Of a stretch of DNA of 64,000 nucleotides, positions 28,613-40,509 are shown piece by piece (position 1 is the stretch's first letter; each line of letters begins with the position of its first letter). Source of the DNA: Streptococcus sp. X13SY08. GTDB taxonomy: Bacteria > Bacillota > Bacilli > Lactobacillales > Streptococcaceae. Under the pieces are notes generated by a model, which saw only the letters and a list, made by a program, of their open reading frames with translations, had not been told where the DNA came from and searched no databases. The stretch covers positions 62,001-126,000 of the forward strand of contig NZ_LFYO02000004.1 of NCBI RefSeq assembly GCF_001182825.2, given 5' to 3'. A program made the position numbers and the translations under genes.

Positions 28613-29160
28613 TTTCCATAGTATTATTGATTATTTTGGCGTGGAGTTTTTATATCGGCTATAGTCGCGGTTTGGTTTTGCAGGCTTTTTATGGGTTTTC
28701 AAGTGTATTAGCCTTGATAATTGCCGCGGGAAATTATAAATCCTTAGCATCGATTTTCTATCTATGGGTCCCTTTTGCGACAGCGACAGAAGGAGCCAGT
28801 ACCTACTATTTTGATAGCAAATACCTTTTTGAGCTAGATAAGATTTTCTATGCAGGCCTAGCCTTTCTTGCTATATATATGGTGGTTTATGCCATTATGC
28901 GCTTTATCGGGATTTTTGTCCACTTGCTCAAATTTGTCAGTCCAGATACGACTATGATGAATGTGATCAGTGGAGGCATTTCTGTGATTGTCACCTTGAT
29001 TTCTATCCAGATGGTCTTGACTGTCGTTGCGACTATCCCTCTGGCGACAGTGCAAAATACCTTGCATGATTCCTGGTTGGCAAATGGGATTATCCAGTAC
29101 ACACCTATTATGAGCAGCTTGTTGAAGAACTGGTGGGTGACTAAGGTCGTTGGTGGCTAA
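28609..29160 (+). CDS. cvpA: CvpA family membrane protein
   Basis: 183 residues with four hydrophobic helices; the first, IVLLIILAWSFYIGYSRGLVLQAFYGFSS, is the family signature. The role is envelope-related and poorly defined. It is coupled to zapA by overlap and followed by a terminator, with mutS2 next, a common streptococcal order. Confidence 0.8.
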   Translation: MISIVLLIILAWSFYIGYSRGLVLQAFYGFSSVLALIIAAGNYKSLASIFYLWVPFATATEGASTYYFDSKYLFELDKIFYAGLAFLAIYMVVYAIMRFIGIFVHLLKFVSPDTTMMNVISGGISVIVTLISIQMVLTVVATIPLATVQNTLHDSWLANGIIQYTPIMSSLLKNWWVTKVVGG

Positions 29161-29174
29161 GAAGACACAAATAG

Positions 29175-29203
29175 AGGCTGGGGCTTAGCTCGCAGCCTTT
29201 TTC
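29175..29203 (+). terminator. Terminator after cvpA
   Basis: AGGCTG pairs with CAGCCT around GGGCTTAGCTCG, followed by TTTTTC. It resembles the first hairpin of the dispersed repeat, with nothing else retained. Confidence 0.65.
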
Positions 29204-29221
29204 TATCAGAATGAGAAAAAA

Positions 29222-31555
29222 ATGAATCAAAAAATTATTGAAACACTAGAATTTAAGAAAGTTAAGCAACTCTTGGAGCCTTTTGTGGTGACAGAGCAGG
29301 GACGCCAGCAGCTCCTTGATTTAGAGCCTATGGACCAAGCAGAGCGGATTCAGCAAGCATTTGATGAAGTGACGGACATGGCGGACTTGTTTGTTCACTA
29401 TCCTCATTTCTCCCTGTCAAGGACAGAAGATGTTGCGCCAGCTATGCGCCGCTTGGAGTTGGAGGCAGATCTCAATATCCCAGAATTATTATCTGTCAAA
29501 AAGGTTTTAGAAGTGTCCAAGTATGTGGCGGATTTCTACGCGGATCTGGAAAATGTAGAACTACCCCATCTGGCGACTTTATTTGAAAAAATTGAGACCT
29601 TTCCACAGGTACAGGGATCTTTGCAGGCCATCAATGATGCAGGTTTTGTAGAAGATTTTGCTGGCGAATCCTTGCTGAAAATTCGTCGAAAAATTCAAAA
29701 GTCGGAGCAGCAAGTGCGTCAGATTATGCAGGATATGCTCAAAACCAAGGCGGATATGTTATCAGATACAGTATTGGCAAGTCGGAATGGACGAAATGTT
29801 CTCCCTGTCAAAAATACCTACCGCAATCGGATCGCAGGTGTGGTGCATGATATTTCTGCGTCCGGATCAACGGTCTATGTAGAGCCACGTGCGGTCGTTG
29901 CTCTCAATGAGGATATGACCAATGCGCGTGCAGAAGAACGCCATGAAATTGTGCGGATTTTGTCTGCATTATCTGATATGTTGCGTCCGCACACTAGCAT
30001 AATCCGCAATAATGCTTGGGTGTTGGGACGACTAGATTTGGTGCGCACCAAGCACCTCTTTGCTCGTCAATATAATGCGGAGGTACCAATACTGTCGCCT
30101 GACAAGGATATCCTCCTACTCAATGTGCGTCACCCGCTCTTGATGCATCCTGTTGCCAACGATTTGCGATTTGGGAAGGACTTGACGGCAATCGTCATCA
30201 CGGGTCCAAATACAGGTGGGAAGACCATTATGCTGAAAACGCTTGGTTTGACACATCTCATGGCCCAGTCTGGATTGCCTATTTTAGCCAACTCAGGTAG
30301 TCGCGTAGCTATTTTTAACCAGATTTTTGCCGATATCAGCGATGAGCAGTCTATTGAGCAGAGCCTCTCGACTTTCTCTAGCCATATGACTCATACAGTG
30401 GAGATTTTGGAAAAAGCTGACGCGGATTCCTTAGTACTCTTTGATGAGTTGGGAGCAGGTACGGATCCTCAAGAAGGGGCTTCGCTTGCCATGGCCATTT
30501 TGGATGATTTGCGCTTACGTGGCATCAAAACCATGGCAACTACTCACTATCCTGAGCTCAAGGCTTATGGGATTGAGACGCCAGCTTTGGAAAATGCCAG
30601 CATGGAATTTGATACGGATAGCTTGCGACCGACCTATCGCTTTATGCTGGGGGTGCCTGGTCGCTCCAATGCTTTTGAGATTGCTCGTCGCTTAGGCTTG
30701 TCCAATGTTGTCATTGCCGCTGCTCAGTCCTTTACTGATACGGATAGCGATGTCAATCGTGTCATTGATCAATTGGAAAAACAAACCGTAGAAAGCCGCC
30801 GTCGTCTGGACAATATTCGTGAGGTGGAGCAAGATAATCTCAAGATGAATCGTGCGCTTAAAAAACTCTATAACGAATTTAACCGTGAAAAAGAAAATGA
30901 GCTCAATAAAGCACGTTTGGAAGCACAAGAAATTGTTGATGTAGCGCTGGCAGAGAGTGAAGAAATCCTGAAACATCTGCACGATCAGGCGACATTGAAA
31001 CTTCATCAAATCATAGAAGCAAAAGGTCAACTCAAAAAATTAGCTCCCGATGTGGTCGATTTGTCTAAGAATAAGGTCCTCAAAAAAGCCAAGCAAGAAC
31101 GAGCTGCCAAAGTCGGAGATGACATTGTTGTCACAGCTTATGGCCAGCGTGGAACCTTGACCAACCAACTCAAAGATGGACGCTGGGAAGCGCAAGTTGG
31201 ACTCATCAAGATGACCTTGAAGCGAGAAGAATTCGGTCTCGTCAAGGCAGAAAAAGAAAGTCAACCTCAGCAAAAACAAATTCATGTGGTCAAGCGTAAT
31301 CAGGCAAAAGGACCAAAAGCTCGCTTAGATCTCCGAGGGAAACGTTACGAAGAGGCAATGAAAGAATTGGACGAATTTATTGACCAAGCTCTTCTCAACA
31401 ATATGGCTCAAGTAGATATTATTCACGGAATCGGTACAGGAGTCATCCGTGAATCCGTGACCAAGTACCTGCGTCGCAATAAGAATGTCAAAGAGTTCGG
31501 CTACGCACCGCAAAATGCAGGCGGTTCTGGTGCTACCATTGTGACATTTAAGTAA
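29222..31555 (+). CDS. mutS2: Endonuclease MutS2
   Basis: 777 residues. Core and lever helices come first; the ABC ATPase has Walker A GPNTGGKT (about 330) and Walker [21 protein letters not shown] (about 405). A long coiled coil spans about 510-630, and a C-terminal Smr domain carries [11 protein letters not shown] and [10 protein letters not shown]. MutS2 acts in suppressing recombination or rescuing stalled ribosomes rather than in mismatch repair. The upstream ribosome site is poor (GAGAAAAAA). The gene is complete, notable at this length given the decay around it. Confidence 0.9.
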   Translation: MNQKIIETLEFKKVKQLLEPFVVTEQGRQQLLDLEPMDQAERIQQAFDEVTDMADLFVHYPHFSLSRTEDVAPAMRRLELEADLNIPELLSVKKVLEVSKYVADFYADLENVELPHLATLFEKIETFPQVQGSLQAINDAGFVEDFAGESLLKIRRKIQKSEQQVRQIMQDMLKTKADMLSDTVLASRNGRNVLPVKNTYRNRIAGVVHDISASGSTVYVEPRAVVALNEDMTNARAEERHEIVRILSALSDMLRPHTSIIRNNAWVLGRLDLVRTKHLFARQYNAEVPILSPDKDILLLNVRHPLLMHPVANDLRFGKDLTAIVITGPNTGGKTIMLKTLGLTHLMAQSGLPILANSGSRVAIFNQIFADISDEQSIEQSLSTFSSHMTHTVEILEKADADSLVLFDELGAGTDPQEGASLAMAILDDLRLRGIKTMATTHYPELKAYGIETPALENASMEFDTDSLRPTYRFMLGVPGRSNAFEIARRLGLSNVVIAAAQSFTDTDSDVNRVIDQLEKQTVESRRRLDNIREVEQDNLKMNRALKKLYNEFNREKENELNKARLEAQEIVDVALAESEEILKHLHDQATLKLHQIIEAKGQLKKLAPDVVDLSKNKVLKKAKQERAAKVGDDIVVTAYGQRGTLTNQLKDGRWEAQVGLIKMTLKREEFGLVKAEKESQPQQKQIHVVKRNQAKGPKARLDLRGKRYEEAMKELDEFIDQALLNNMAQVDIIHGIGTGVIRESVTKYLRRNKNVKEFGYAPQNAGGSGATIVTFK

Positions 31556-31572
31556 AGGACTAGAAAAAGACA

Positions 31573-31767
31573 ATGCACATTCGCCCCTATGATCACGAAA
31601 AAGACCACAAAGGTTGGGTTTATACTAAGGCTTTATCCTATCTCTTTTCACCCTTTTTTGATGATTTTGATAGGGAAAATGCAGAGCTGGACTGAGAGGT
31701 GTTTGAGGACCGTATCGAGCAGGTCTATCAGGAATTGACCTATGTGGTTGATTTGGTTAAAAAATAA
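31573..31767 (+). pseudogene. GNAT-type acetyltransferase fragment with nonsense codon
   Basis: MHIRPYDHEKDHKGWVYTKA to ENAELD, then TGA at 31693-31695, then in the same frame EVFEDRIEQVYQELTYVV to a stop at 31767. The opening resembles GNAT acetyltransferases of streptococci. The acetyl-CoA-binding part is absent, so this is a relic. Assignment is tentative. Confidence 0.5.
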
Positions 31768-31872
31768 GCGTATAGAAATCAGCAGGATGTACTCTGCGAT
31801 ACTGTTATCTTATTTTCGTATAAGTCATTCAGACTGCGAATGTTACTATTTCAGTGCTGTGTTTCCAAATAA

Positions 31873-32010
31873 ATGGAATTCCATCCTACCCTTGAATGAT
31901 CATTCAAAAGGTTTTATCATCAACTCTCTTGTACGACTTTACGTCTGGTGTACAAGTCTGGTCCTATTTTTTCAAATAGGACTTTTCTTTTTATTTGACT
32001 GTGCTATAAT
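31873..32010 (+). promoter_or_regulatory. Leader of kup: palindromes, terminator, extended -10
   Basis: Perfect palindromes ATGGAATTCCAT (31873-31884) and TTGAATGATCATTCAA (31892-31907). CTTGTAC/GTACAAG stem (31928-31934 with 31950-31956). A strong terminator GTCCTATTT-TTTC-AAATAGGAC plus T run (31961-31992). Extended -10 TGCTATAAT (32002-32010) is the likely kup promoter. The stretch from 31768 to 31872 holds no recognisable gene. Confidence 0.55.
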
Positions 32011-32044
32011 GAATCATCAACAAAAAATATGAGGCAAAATAGAC

Positions 32045-34030
32045 ATGGAAAAGTCGGAACATTCGTTTGAAAAAGCTAGCGCGGCTGGTTTTCTCATCGC
32101 TTTAGGCATCGTTTATGGAGATATTGGGACTAGCCCTCTTTATACCATGCAGTCTCTGGTGGAAAATCAGGGCGGCATTGGTCAGGTGTCTGAAGATTTC
32201 ATTTTAGGTTCCATTTCTTTAATTATCTGGACGCTGACCCTGATTACGACCATTAAGTATGTCTGGATTGCGCTCAAAGCGGATAACCATCACGAGGGCG
32301 GCATCTTCTCCCTCTATACTCTGGTTCGTAAAATGCGTAAGTGGCTCCTGATTCCAGCCCTAATTGGCGGAGCGACACTCCTGTCGGACGGAGCATTGAC
32401 GCCAGCAGTTACGGTGACCAGTGCCATTGAAGGTTTGAAGAGTGTCCCCCTTCTATCTCACCACTATGGGCAGCAGCATATCGTTATTTTGACGACCCTT
32501 TTGATCTTAACAGCCCTCTTTGGTATTCAGCGATTTGGCACGGGGCTTGTTGGGAAAATTTTTGGTCCCGTTATGCTAACTTGGTTTTCTTTCTTGGGCA
32601 TCAGCGGCTTGGTCAATAGTTTGACAGACCTAGCGGTTTTCAAAGCTATAAGTCCCCATTACGCTATTCAGCTCTTGCTCAATCCTGAAAATCGACAAGG
32701 CATTTTTATCCTTGGGTCGGTCTTCCTTGCGACGACAGGTGCAGAGGCTCTTTATTCCGATATGGGGCATGTCGGCCGTGGCAATATTCATGTCAGCTGG
32801 CCATTTGTCAAAATTTGCATTCTTTTATCATACCTTGGCCAAGGGGCTTGGATTTTGGAACATAAGAACAGCGGTAGTGAACTCAATCCTTTCTTTGCTA
32901 GTGTGCCATCTTCTCTGAGTGTCTTTGTAGTGATTTTGGCGACTCTAGCAGCCATTATCGCTTCACAAGCTTTGACCTCTGGCTCCTTTACCTTGGTATC
33001 TGAAGCTATGCGCCTCAAGATTTTCCCGACTTTCCGTGTAACCTATCCTGAGCATACCCTTGGTCAGCTTTATATTCCTGTTATTAACTGGACGCTTTGT
33101 TTCATTACCTGCGGTATTGTTCTTTATTTCCGCACGTCAGCACATATGGAGGCTGCTTACGGTTTAGCGATTACCATTACCATGTTGATGACTAGTATTC
33201 TCCTAACTTATTTCTTGTTACAATCTGGTGTCAAACCAATGTTTGCCTACGTTCTCATGGCATTCTTTGGAGTTATTGAGTCTATCTTCTTCATAGCTTC
33301 AACGGTTAAATTCTTGCATGGAGGCTACGTGGTTGTCATCATTGCAGCACTGATTATTGGGCTCATGTTTGTCTGGTTCAAATCCAATCAAATCACAATG
33401 AAGTATGTCAAATCTTTAGATATTCGTCAGTTTAAAGGACAATTGGGTAAATTGCGCACGGATCCTGCTTATGGATTTTATCATACCAATGTAGTTTATT
33501 TGACCAATCGGATGGATAGGTACATGGTTGACCGCTCTATCCTCTATTCTATCTTGGACAAGAAGCCTAAGCGAGCAGAGGTTTACTGGTTTGTGAAAGA
33601 GAATGTCACGGACGAACCTTATACGTCTGAATATACGGTAGAAATGTTTGATACAGATTATATCGTCCAAGTACAGCTCTATCTTGGCTTTCGCATGCGT
33701 CAAGATGTTCCACGCTATATGTGCAAAATTGTCAAAGATTTGATGGAAACAGGTCGCCTGCCTAAGCAACACCAAGATTATACGATTACGTCTGGTAGTA
33801 TTGTAGGTGATTTCCGTTATGTTGTTTTGGAAGAACGCCTGATGAACGCAGCGGCTATGCGACCTATTGAACGCTTTATTTTGCAAACAAAGGCAGCGGT
33901 TAAGCATTTCACAGCGACACCTGTTCGCTGGTTTGGCCTTCAATTCTCAGAAGTGACAACCGAAGTGGTTCCCCTGATTTTATCTGACATTAAGCAGTAT
34001 CAAATCAATGAACGCCACATACCGTCATAA
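32045..34030 (+). CDS. kup: Potassium uptake protein Kup
   Basis: 661 residues. The opening [27 protein letters not shown] is the Kup signature. Twelve membrane helices run to about residue 450, followed by a cytoplasmic C-terminal domain of about 200 residues. It is a proton-coupled K+ importer. It has its own promoter and terminator, and the frame is complete. Confidence 0.9.
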   Translation: MEKSEHSFEKASAAGFLIALGIVYGDIGTSPLYTMQSLVENQGGIGQVSEDFILGSISLIIWTLTLITTIKYVWIALKADNHHEGGIFSLYTLVRKMRKWLLIPALIGGATLLSDGALTPAVTVTSAIEGLKSVPLLSHHYGQQHIVILTTLLILTALFGIQRFGTGLVGKIFGPVMLTWFSFLGISGLVNSLTDLAVFKAISPHYAIQLLLNPENRQGIFILGSVFLATTGAEALYSDMGHVGRGNIHVSWPFVKICILLSYLGQGAWILEHKNSGSELNPFFASVPSSLSVFVVILATLAAIIASQALTSGSFTLVSEAMRLKIFPTFRVTYPEHTLGQLYIPVINWTLCFITCGIVLYFRTSAHMEAAYGLAITITMLMTSILLTYFLLQSGVKPMFAYVLMAFFGVIESIFFIASTVKFLHGGYVVVIIAALIIGLMFVWFKSNQITMKYVKSLDIRQFKGQLGKLRTDPAYGFYHTNVVYLTNRMDRYMVDRSILYSILDKKPKRAEVYWFVKENVTDEPYTSEYTVEMFDTDYIVQVQLYLGFRMRQDVPRYMCKIVKDLMETGRLPKQHQDYTITSGSIVGDFRYVVLEERLMNAAAMRPIERFILQTKAAVKHFTATPVRWFGLQFSEVTTEVVPLILSDIKQYQINERHIPS

Positions 34031-34038
34031 CCGACATA

Positions 34039-34068
34039 CCACTCCTGCAAAAATAGGAGTGGTTTTTT
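34039..34068 (+). terminator. Terminator of kup
   Basis: CCACTCCT pairs with AGGAGTGG, followed by TTTTTT. Confidence 0.9.
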
Positions 34069-34154
34069 AGGATAGCTTTATCGTAGCAATTATTAGAAAT
34101 AATCTATTTTTTGTTGTAAAATAAGGCTACAAATGAAAGAAATGGAGAATTCTT

Positions 34155-34469
34155 ATGGTTCAAGCAATTACAGATGCAAACTTTGAAACAGAAACAGCTG
34201 AAGGGGTTGTGCTCGTTGATTTTTGGGCAACTTGGTGTGGTCCCTGTCGCATGCAAGCACCAATCTTGGAGCAATTAGCAGGAGAAGTAGATGAAGATGA
34301 ATTGCGCATTTTTAAAATGGATGTTGATGAAAATCCAGAAACTGCGCGTGGTTTCGGCATTATGTCTATCCCAACTCTTCTCTTCAAAAAAGACGGTCAA
34401 GTCGTGAAGCAAGTCGCTGGCGTCCACTCAAAAGACCAAATCAAAGCGATTCTGGCTGAAATTGGCTAA
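34155..34469 (+). CDS. trxA: Thioredoxin
   Basis: 104 residues with the active site WATWCGPCRMQAP (about 27-38) and cis-Pro in MSIPTLLF. A general dithiol reductant. Here it lies directly before msrAB, whose cycle needs thioredoxin. Its terminator separates the two units. Ribosome site TGGAGAA. Confidence 0.9.
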   Translation: MVQAITDANFETETAEGVVLVDFWATWCGPCRMQAPILEQLAGEVDEDELRIFKMDVDENPETARGFGIMSIPTLLFKKDGQVVKQVAGVHSKDQIKAILAEIG

Positions 34470-34479
34470 GGATAGATTG

Positions 34480-34502
34480 AGAGAGGACATCCTCTCTTTT
34501 TT
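34480..34502 (+). terminator. Terminator of trxA
   Basis: AGAGAGGA-CAT-CCTCTCT followed by TTTTT. Confidence 0.85.
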
Positions 34503-34523
34503 GCTATAAACGAAAGGATATGT

Positions 34524-35462
34524 ATGAAAGAAATTTACTTAGCTGGCGGTTGTTTTTGGGGATTAGAAGAATATTTTTCTCAGATTGAGGGCGTTGAAAA
34601 GACCAGTGTTGGCTACGCCAATGGTCAGGTGGAAACAACTTCTTATCAACTGCTTAAGCAAACGGACCATGCAGAGACGGTTTATATCGCCTATAATGAA
34701 AATCTTTTGAGCTTGCGGGAAATATTGCTTTATTATTTCCGAGTGATTGATCCACTTTCTGTTAACCAACAAGGACCTGACAAAGGGCGTCAGTACCGTA
34801 CGGGGATTTATTACACGGATAAGGCGGATCTGCCAGTCATTGAGGTGGTCATGGAAGAAGAACAAGCTAAAGTCGGCAATCGTCCGCTGGCTGTAGAAGT
34901 CGAGCCCCTTAAGCATTATATTTTGGCGGAGGATTATCATCAGGATTACCTGAAGAAAAATCCGACAGGCTACTGCCATATCGATGTCAATCAGGCCAAA
35001 ATACCTGTTATTGATGCTAAGGATTACCAAAAACCAGACCAATCTGAACTCAAGGAGCGCCTGACGGATTTGCAGTACCAAGTCACCCAAGAAGCTGCTA
35101 CTGAGCGTCCTTTTGAAAATGAATTTTGGGAGAGCGATGAGGCAGGGATCTATGTCGATATTACAACGGGTGAGCCACTTTTCTTATCAACGGATAAGTT
35201 TGACTCTGGCTGTGGCTGGCCAAGTTTCACCAAGCCAATCAGTAAGGAAGTAGCCAGTTATTACCAAGACTCTTCACATGGTATGAATCGTATTGAAGTA
35301 CGTAGTCGCGCAGGTCACGCTCATTTAGGTCACGTTTTTGATGATGGACCACGCGACAAAGGCGGTCTTCGTTATTGCATTAATTCCGCGGCCCTACGCT
35401 TTGTTCCAAGAGATCAAATGGAAGAAGCGGGTTATGGACTATTTTTGGATTTGTTGAAATAA
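34524..35462 (+). CDS. msrAB: Fused methionine sulfoxide reductase MsrA-MsrB
   Basis: 312 residues. The MsrA domain (about 1-155) has [11 protein letters not shown] with the catalytic Cys and acts on S-sulfoxides. The MsrB domain (about 175-312) has SGCGWPSF and the late [11 protein letters not shown] with the catalytic Cys and acts on R-sulfoxides. It has no signal peptide, so it is cytoplasmic. It repairs oxidised methionine using thioredoxin, encoded immediately upstream. Start follows AAAGGA. It is followed by a long repeat copy. Confidence 0.9.
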   Translation: MKEIYLAGGCFWGLEEYFSQIEGVEKTSVGYANGQVETTSYQLLKQTDHAETVYIAYNENLLSLREILLYYFRVIDPLSVNQQGPDKGRQYRTGIYYTDKADLPVIEVVMEEEQAKVGNRPLAVEVEPLKHYILAEDYHQDYLKKNPTGYCHIDVNQAKIPVIDAKDYQKPDQSELKERLTDLQYQVTQEAATERPFENEFWESDEAGIYVDITTGEPLFLSTDKFDSGCGWPSFTKPISKEVASYYQDSSHGMNRIEVRSRAGHAHLGHVFDDGPRDKGGLRYCINSAALRFVPRDQMEEAGYGLFLDLLK

Positions 35463-35465
35463 GGG

Positions 35466-35710
35466 AGGAAGAGGTTAAGACAAAAGTCCTAACCTCCTTT
35501 TATTTTATTTCGTTTTTAATGACAAGGTGCAGGGGTTGAGGGGCATGAAACTATAGATACAGCTTTCTCCTACCTACTCAACTGTGCGGAGATAGGAGTA
35601 AAACAGTCTAGTGGACTGTTTTAGGTCGGTACTCGAAAATGAAAAAGTGCTGAAAAATCGAATTGCCACGAAATGACCGAAGTTTACCTCGCTCTCTTTT
35701 TCGCTCCTCG
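35466..35710 (+). repeat. Dispersed intergenic repeat, full-length copy
   Basis: It opens GGTTAAGAC-AAAAGTCCTAACC (terminator-like), then CAACTGTGCGGAG, then the hairpin AAAACAGTC/GACTGTTTT, then TGAAAAAGTGCTGAAAAATC, and ends CTCGCTCTCTTTTT. The order is the same as in the copies at 38.2 and 46.6 kb. No gene is seen in this stretch. Confidence 0.75.
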
Positions 35711-35768
35711 TTCCCAGTAAATTCTTGCTTTGTGTTATAATAAGACAATGAAAGAAAGGAATGTGTCT

Positions 35769-36553
35769 ATGGTGCAATTTTTCAGGGATTATCTAGCTAA
35801 GTTTAATGTAGCATCGCTAAACAGCTAATTCATGTAGCAGTTATTCGTCTAGTAGTGCCGTCACTGAAACTTTCCAAACATGAGTTGCCTCGTCAAAAAA
35901 CCCTGACTCGCTTGATTGAGAATGTCCTCAATTATACACTCTATTTTATTTTGCTCTATTCTATTTTGACAATTTTGGGATTGCCCGTATCCAGTCTCTT
36001 AGCAGGTGCTGGAATTGCTGGTGTAGCAGTCGGATTAGGAGCGCAAGGTTTTCTATCGGATTTAGTCAACGGCTTTTTCATCCTATTAGAACGTCAGTTT
36101 GACGTAGGCGATAGTGTTCGTTTGACGAATGGTTCTATCACGGTGACAGGGATTGTTGTCAGCGTCGGGATTCGTACAACTCAAGTAAGAGACTACGACG
36201 GGACATTGCATTTTATTCCTAACCGAAATATGCTCGTCGTTAGCAATCTTTCTCGTGGCGACATGCGTGCACAGATTGACTTACCCCTACCTGCTAGTGT
36301 TGATTTGGAAGCAGTGCGGCAGGTGATTGAGCAGGTCAATGAACGAGAAATCCCGCGTTATGATATGATCAAGGCTTGCACTATCTTAGGTCCACAAACC
36401 ACAGTCAATGGACAATTTTCTTATCGCATCAATTTATCTGTCTCGAACGGGCGGCAATATGAAATCTACCATCGTTTCTATGGTCTTTACCAAGAAGCCT
36501 TGAAGGCAGAGGGAATTGAATTGCTAGCCGTGCCCTATAGTATTGTTAAATAA
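35769..36553 (+). pseudogene. mscS: Small-conductance mechanosensitive channel, N-terminal lesion
   Basis: MscS-type channels release solutes on hypo-osmotic shock. MVQFFRDYLAKFNVASL is followed by a stop in frame near 35828. The next frame reads KQLIHVAVI then RLVVPSLKLSKHELPRQKTLTRL. About 20 residues of the first membrane helix are gone, and one base is lost near 35820. The pore helix GAGIAGVAVGLGAQGFLSDLVNG and the beta and alpha-beta domains are open to 36553. AAAGGAA precedes the ATG at 35769. Confidence 0.8.
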
Positions 36554-36587
36554 TTAAGAAACAGTTTTCAACTGAAGGAGTCTATGT

Positions 36588-37202
36588 ATGTTATTAAAGG
36601 ATTTTGTTATAGAGGACGGCCAAGTTTTTTATCGGAAAAAACCACTGCACAAGCAACCACTCTTTTGGACCAGTATTGTAGGTCTTGTACTGACCATTAT
36701 TTTAGGTGTTGTTTGTTTCTCTTTGTTCGTGAGTTTAGGGTTCAACAAGTCAAAAGACTACTGGGGGGCTATGGATGAATCTGGTATGTATGACGAGTTG
36801 GATAAAGGGTATAGCGAGGATTTATCCACCTATGCACAATATGAGCTGGGGCAATCAGCGCAAATGGATGATACCTTGGAGGTAACCGTTACATCTATAG
36901 AAAAGGATAACAGCATTGAATTGGTGGATGATTCGTCTAGTCAAGCTGTGGTTGTAGAAGCTAAGGTTGAAAATATATCTGACCAAGATTTTTATTTTGA
37001 TGAATATGATTTTTCTCTTTATAATTCTGAAGAAGTCTACCAAGGTATGGATTTTCGAACTTATGATGTCAATATTTCAGAAAAAATCGAGCCTGGCCAA
37101 TCTATTGATGTGAAATTGATTTTTGCAGGTGATCAGGGTGATCGATACACGGTTGTTTTTGGGGACGGTAGCTGGAGTCAATATTTTAGCGATAGTATTT
37201 AA
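36588..37202 (+). CDS. Single-pass membrane protein with DUF4352-like extracellular domain
   Basis: 204 residues. A cytoplasmic N-terminus (1-28) is followed by one helix (TSIVGLVLTIILGVVCFSLFVSLGF). The extracellular beta-rich domain (about 85-204) has the pattern DTLEVTVTSIE, VVVEAKVENIS, FSLYNSEEVYQG, EPGQSIDVKLIF, typical of DUF4352/telokin-like Ig folds often found in Firmicute lipoproteins. The function is unknown. ATG at 36588 follows GAAGGAG. The frame is complete. Confidence 0.65.
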   Translation: MLLKDFVIEDGQVFYRKKPLHKQPLFWTSIVGLVLTIILGVVCFSLFVSLGFNKSKDYWGAMDESGMYDELDKGYSEDLSTYAQYELGQSAQMDDTLEVTVTSIEKDNSIELVDDSSSQAVVVEAKVENISDQDFYFDEYDFSLYNSEEVYQGMDFRTYDVNISEKIEPGQSIDVKLIFAGDQGDRYTVVFGDGSWSQYFSDSI

Positions 37203-37220
37203 AATGAAATATTAAATCTT

Positions 37221-37242
37221 AAAGAGCGATTATTCGCTTTTT
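37221..37242 (+). terminator. Terminator after the DUF4352-like gene
   Basis: AAAGAGCGA pairs with TCGCTTTTT apart from one mismatch, followed by T. Confidence 0.65.
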
Positions 37243-37401
37243 TAATTTTGTAACAGATTTGCAATATTTTGTTACAAAAAGATGACAAAACGAATTGTTT
37301 TAGAAATAAATATTACAAAAAGATTACAAAAGCGCTTTGCATTCATTCTGCAAAGTGGTAAAATAACCTTAGAAGAACAAAAAGAAAGAGAGGAGGACTA
37401 G

Positions 37402-38160
37402 ATGGCCTTTCAAAAAACATTCACCATGACACTTTGCTTAGCAGGAATCATCCTTGCTGGCATGCAGACTCTAGTATCTGCAGAAGATGTGGTTGCTGGA
37501 TCAGAGACAAGTGAAATAGTTACTGTCTCCTCAAATTCTCAAGACGCACAAGCAGAACCTGTGACTGGCGCAGAAGTGACGGATTCAAGTCTGTCTAGTA
37601 CACTCGAATCAAGCGGTGCTGAAATAGCAACAGATGGTAGCCCTTCAGTAACCACCGCAAGTACAGAAGCTGAAAACAACCGTACTGTGATTGCTATGAG
37701 TGAGGAACCAGAGGCAACTGCTTCTACAACAACTACCAGTACCGCAAGTACAGAAGAGATGGTTGATATTTCAACCTCAGCTACAGATGTGGAAGAAGAA
37801 GCGACTCCTGCAACAGCTAAGGTAGAAGCTATGCCAGAAGCTCTTATCGGTACTTGGAAAGCAAGTCGCCAAGATATGGAAGTGGTACAAAAGCTGTCAA
37901 TGGGAAGTTCGTAACTGATTGATTTACCTTTAATAATGGACAATTTCAGCCAATCGTTTGGCAGACTGGGATAAATGCAGATTTTGATTATCATCAAGGG
38001 GTGTACGACGAAGTATTTGCAAGGGTAATTGAAATAACCTCTAACAATGCTGCTATTGTACAACCTTTAGCGAATACATCGCACGCACCAAAGATGCATC
38101 CAGTGACTCCTAAAGCACAACTTCCTGCAACAGGGGATAACCATTCTATCTTGATTTGGA
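37402..38160 (+). pseudogene. LPXTG cell-wall surface protein, multiply broken
   Basis: A signal peptide (FTMTLCLAGIILAGMQTLVSA) leads a Ser/Thr/Glu-rich stalk (about 30-150) and a short globular start, PEALIGTWKAS. A frameshift follows near 37888: the true continuation KAVNGKFVTD meets TGA, then FTFNNGQFQPIVWQTGINAD and GVYDEVFARVIEIT. The sorting motif LPATG is encoded at 38121-38135, but the membrane anchor after it is cut off within a few residues where a repeat element begins. The protein would therefore be neither full-length nor sortable. Part of the expected length is also absent. Start follows GAGAGGAGG. Confidence 0.8.
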
Positions 38161-38164
38161 ATAA

Positions 38165-38390
38165 TTGGGAGAGGTTGGGAAAAGATTTACCTCATTTCCC
38201 TTTATGTATCGTAGATGTTCAAGGTGGTGGTTGATTGCAAGTCCTCAACCCGTACGTACGCTGCAAGGACAAACGACCTTCCTTATCAACTGTGTGGAGG
38301 TGAGAGTAAAACAGTCTAGTAGATTATTTTAGTTCAGTGCCCGAAAACGAAAAAGTACTGAACACCAAACTCTCGTTTCATGAGGATTTA
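38165..38390 (+). repeat. Dispersed intergenic repeat, long copy
   Basis: It starts GAGAGGTTGGG and shares ATCAACTGTGTGGAGGTGAGAG, AAAACAGTCTAGTAGA and AAAAAGTACTGAACA with the 35.5 and 46.6 kb copies. It abuts the truncated LPXTG gene, so it probably marks the deletion endpoint. Confidence 0.65.
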
Positions 38391-38395
38391 CTATT

Positions 38396-39393
<998 letters not shown>

Positions 39394-39507
39394 AATCTTC
39401 CTCTTTTGCATGGTTTCTATAGTAAAGAATAAAATGAAGCTTTACAGAGATTTTTCCGAACATTTTCTTTTAATTTTAGGTTTTAAAGGTTAGAAAATGA
39501 TGATTGG

Positions 39508-39516
39508 TGTTATAAT
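39508..39516 (+). promoter_or_regulatory. Extended -10 of pyrDA
   Basis: TGTTATAAT, a TGn-extended -10, 25 bases upstream of the pyrDA start. Confidence 0.5.
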
Positions 39517-39540
39517 TGAAAAAAATATTTGGAGGCAACC

Positions 39541-40476
39541 ATGGTATCGACAAAGACAAGTTTGGGTGGATTTTCTTTTGATAATTGCTTAATGAATGCG
39601 GCGGGTGTTTGGTGCATGACCAGAGATGAATTAGACCAAGTCAAGGATTCGCGAGCAGGAACTTTTGTGACCAAGACAGCAACGCTAGAATACCGTTCTG
39701 GGAATCCTGAACCGCGCTATAAAGATGTCCCGCTTGGATCTATCAATTCTATGGGCTTGCCAAATGAGGGGGTAGATTACTACCTAGACTATCTTTTGGA
39801 TTTGCAAAAAACAGAACCAAACCGTACATTTGTGCTATCCCTGGTGGGGATGTCTCCTGAGGAGACTCATACTATCTTAAAGCAGGTTGAGGAAAGTGAG
39901 TTTGCAGGCTTAAGCGAGCTCAATCTCTCTTGTCCAAACGTTCCGGGAAAACCTCAAATTGCCTATGATTTTGACACGACTGAGGCCATTTTGAAAGAAG
40001 TATTTAGCTATTTTACCAAACCACTGGGCATTAAATTACCGCCTTATTTCGATATTGTCCATTTTGATCAAGCAGCAGCCATTTTCAATCAATTCCCGCT
40101 TAAGTTTGTCAATTGTGTCAACTCTATCGGAAATGGTCTCTATATTGAAGATGAATCGGTGGTCATTAAACCAAAACAAGGTTTTGGTGGTATTGGTGGT
40201 CAATACATCAAGCCAACTGCTCTGGCAAATGTTCATGCCTTTTACCAACGTTTAAAACCAGAAATTCAGATTATCGGAACTGGAGGTGTCCTGACGGGGC
40301 GCGATGCTTTTGAACACATTCTCTGTGGTGCTAGTATGGTCCAAATTGGTACAACTCTTCAAAAAGAAGGGCCTACTGCTTTTGAGCGCATTACTAAGGA
40401 GCTTGAGGCTATCATGGAAGAAAAAGGCTATGAAAGTTTAGATGATTTTCGTGGGAAATTATCCTATATTGATTAG
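39541..40476 (+). CDS. pyrDA: Dihydroorotate dehydrogenase A (fumarate)
   Basis: 311 residues, class 1A dihydroorotate dehydrogenase, a cytoplasmic homodimer using fumarate in pyrimidine synthesis. The catalytic Cys lies in [11 protein letters not shown], the FMN-binding Lys in GIKLPPYFD, and the phosphate-binding [19 protein letters not shown] near the C-terminus. ATG 39541 follows TGGAGG; an in-frame upstream ATG at 39529 lacks this spacing. The frame is intact. Confidence 0.9.
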   Translation: MVSTKTSLGGFSFDNCLMNAAGVWCMTRDELDQVKDSRAGTFVTKTATLEYRSGNPEPRYKDVPLGSINSMGLPNEGVDYYLDYLLDLQKTEPNRTFVLSLVGMSPEETHTILKQVEESEFAGLSELNLSCPNVPGKPQIAYDFDTTEAILKEVFSYFTKPLGIKLPPYFDIVHFDQAAAIFNQFPLKFVNCVNSIGNGLYIEDESVVIKPKQGFGGIGGQYIKPTALANVHAFYQRLKPEIQIIGTGGVLTGRDAFEHILCGASMVQIGTTLQKEGPTAFERITKELEAIMEEKGYESLDDFRGKLSYID

Positions 40477-40498
40477 AAAGCAGGTGTCCCTGCTTTTT
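40477..40498 (+). terminator. Terminator of pyrDA
   Basis: AAAGCAGG pairs with CCTGCTTT around TGTC, followed by TT. Confidence 0.85.
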
Positions 40499-40509
40499 CT
40501 CTATAGTCG

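Noticed and set aside
31996-32010. TTGACT with TATAAT as a kup promoter
   Set aside because: The two are only about 5 bases apart, so they cannot act as -35 and -10; the extended -10 explains the site better.
33416-33943. 175-codon minus-strand frame inside kup
   Set aside because: It is a shadow of the Kup C-terminal domain with no independent support.
34563-35090. 175-codon minus-strand frame inside msrAB
   Set aside because: It is antisense to the MsrA domain and shows no family features.
37539-38063. Long minus-strand frame opposite the LPXTG gene
   Set aside because: It mirrors the Ser/Thr-rich stalk; low-complexity coding often leaves the opposite strand open.
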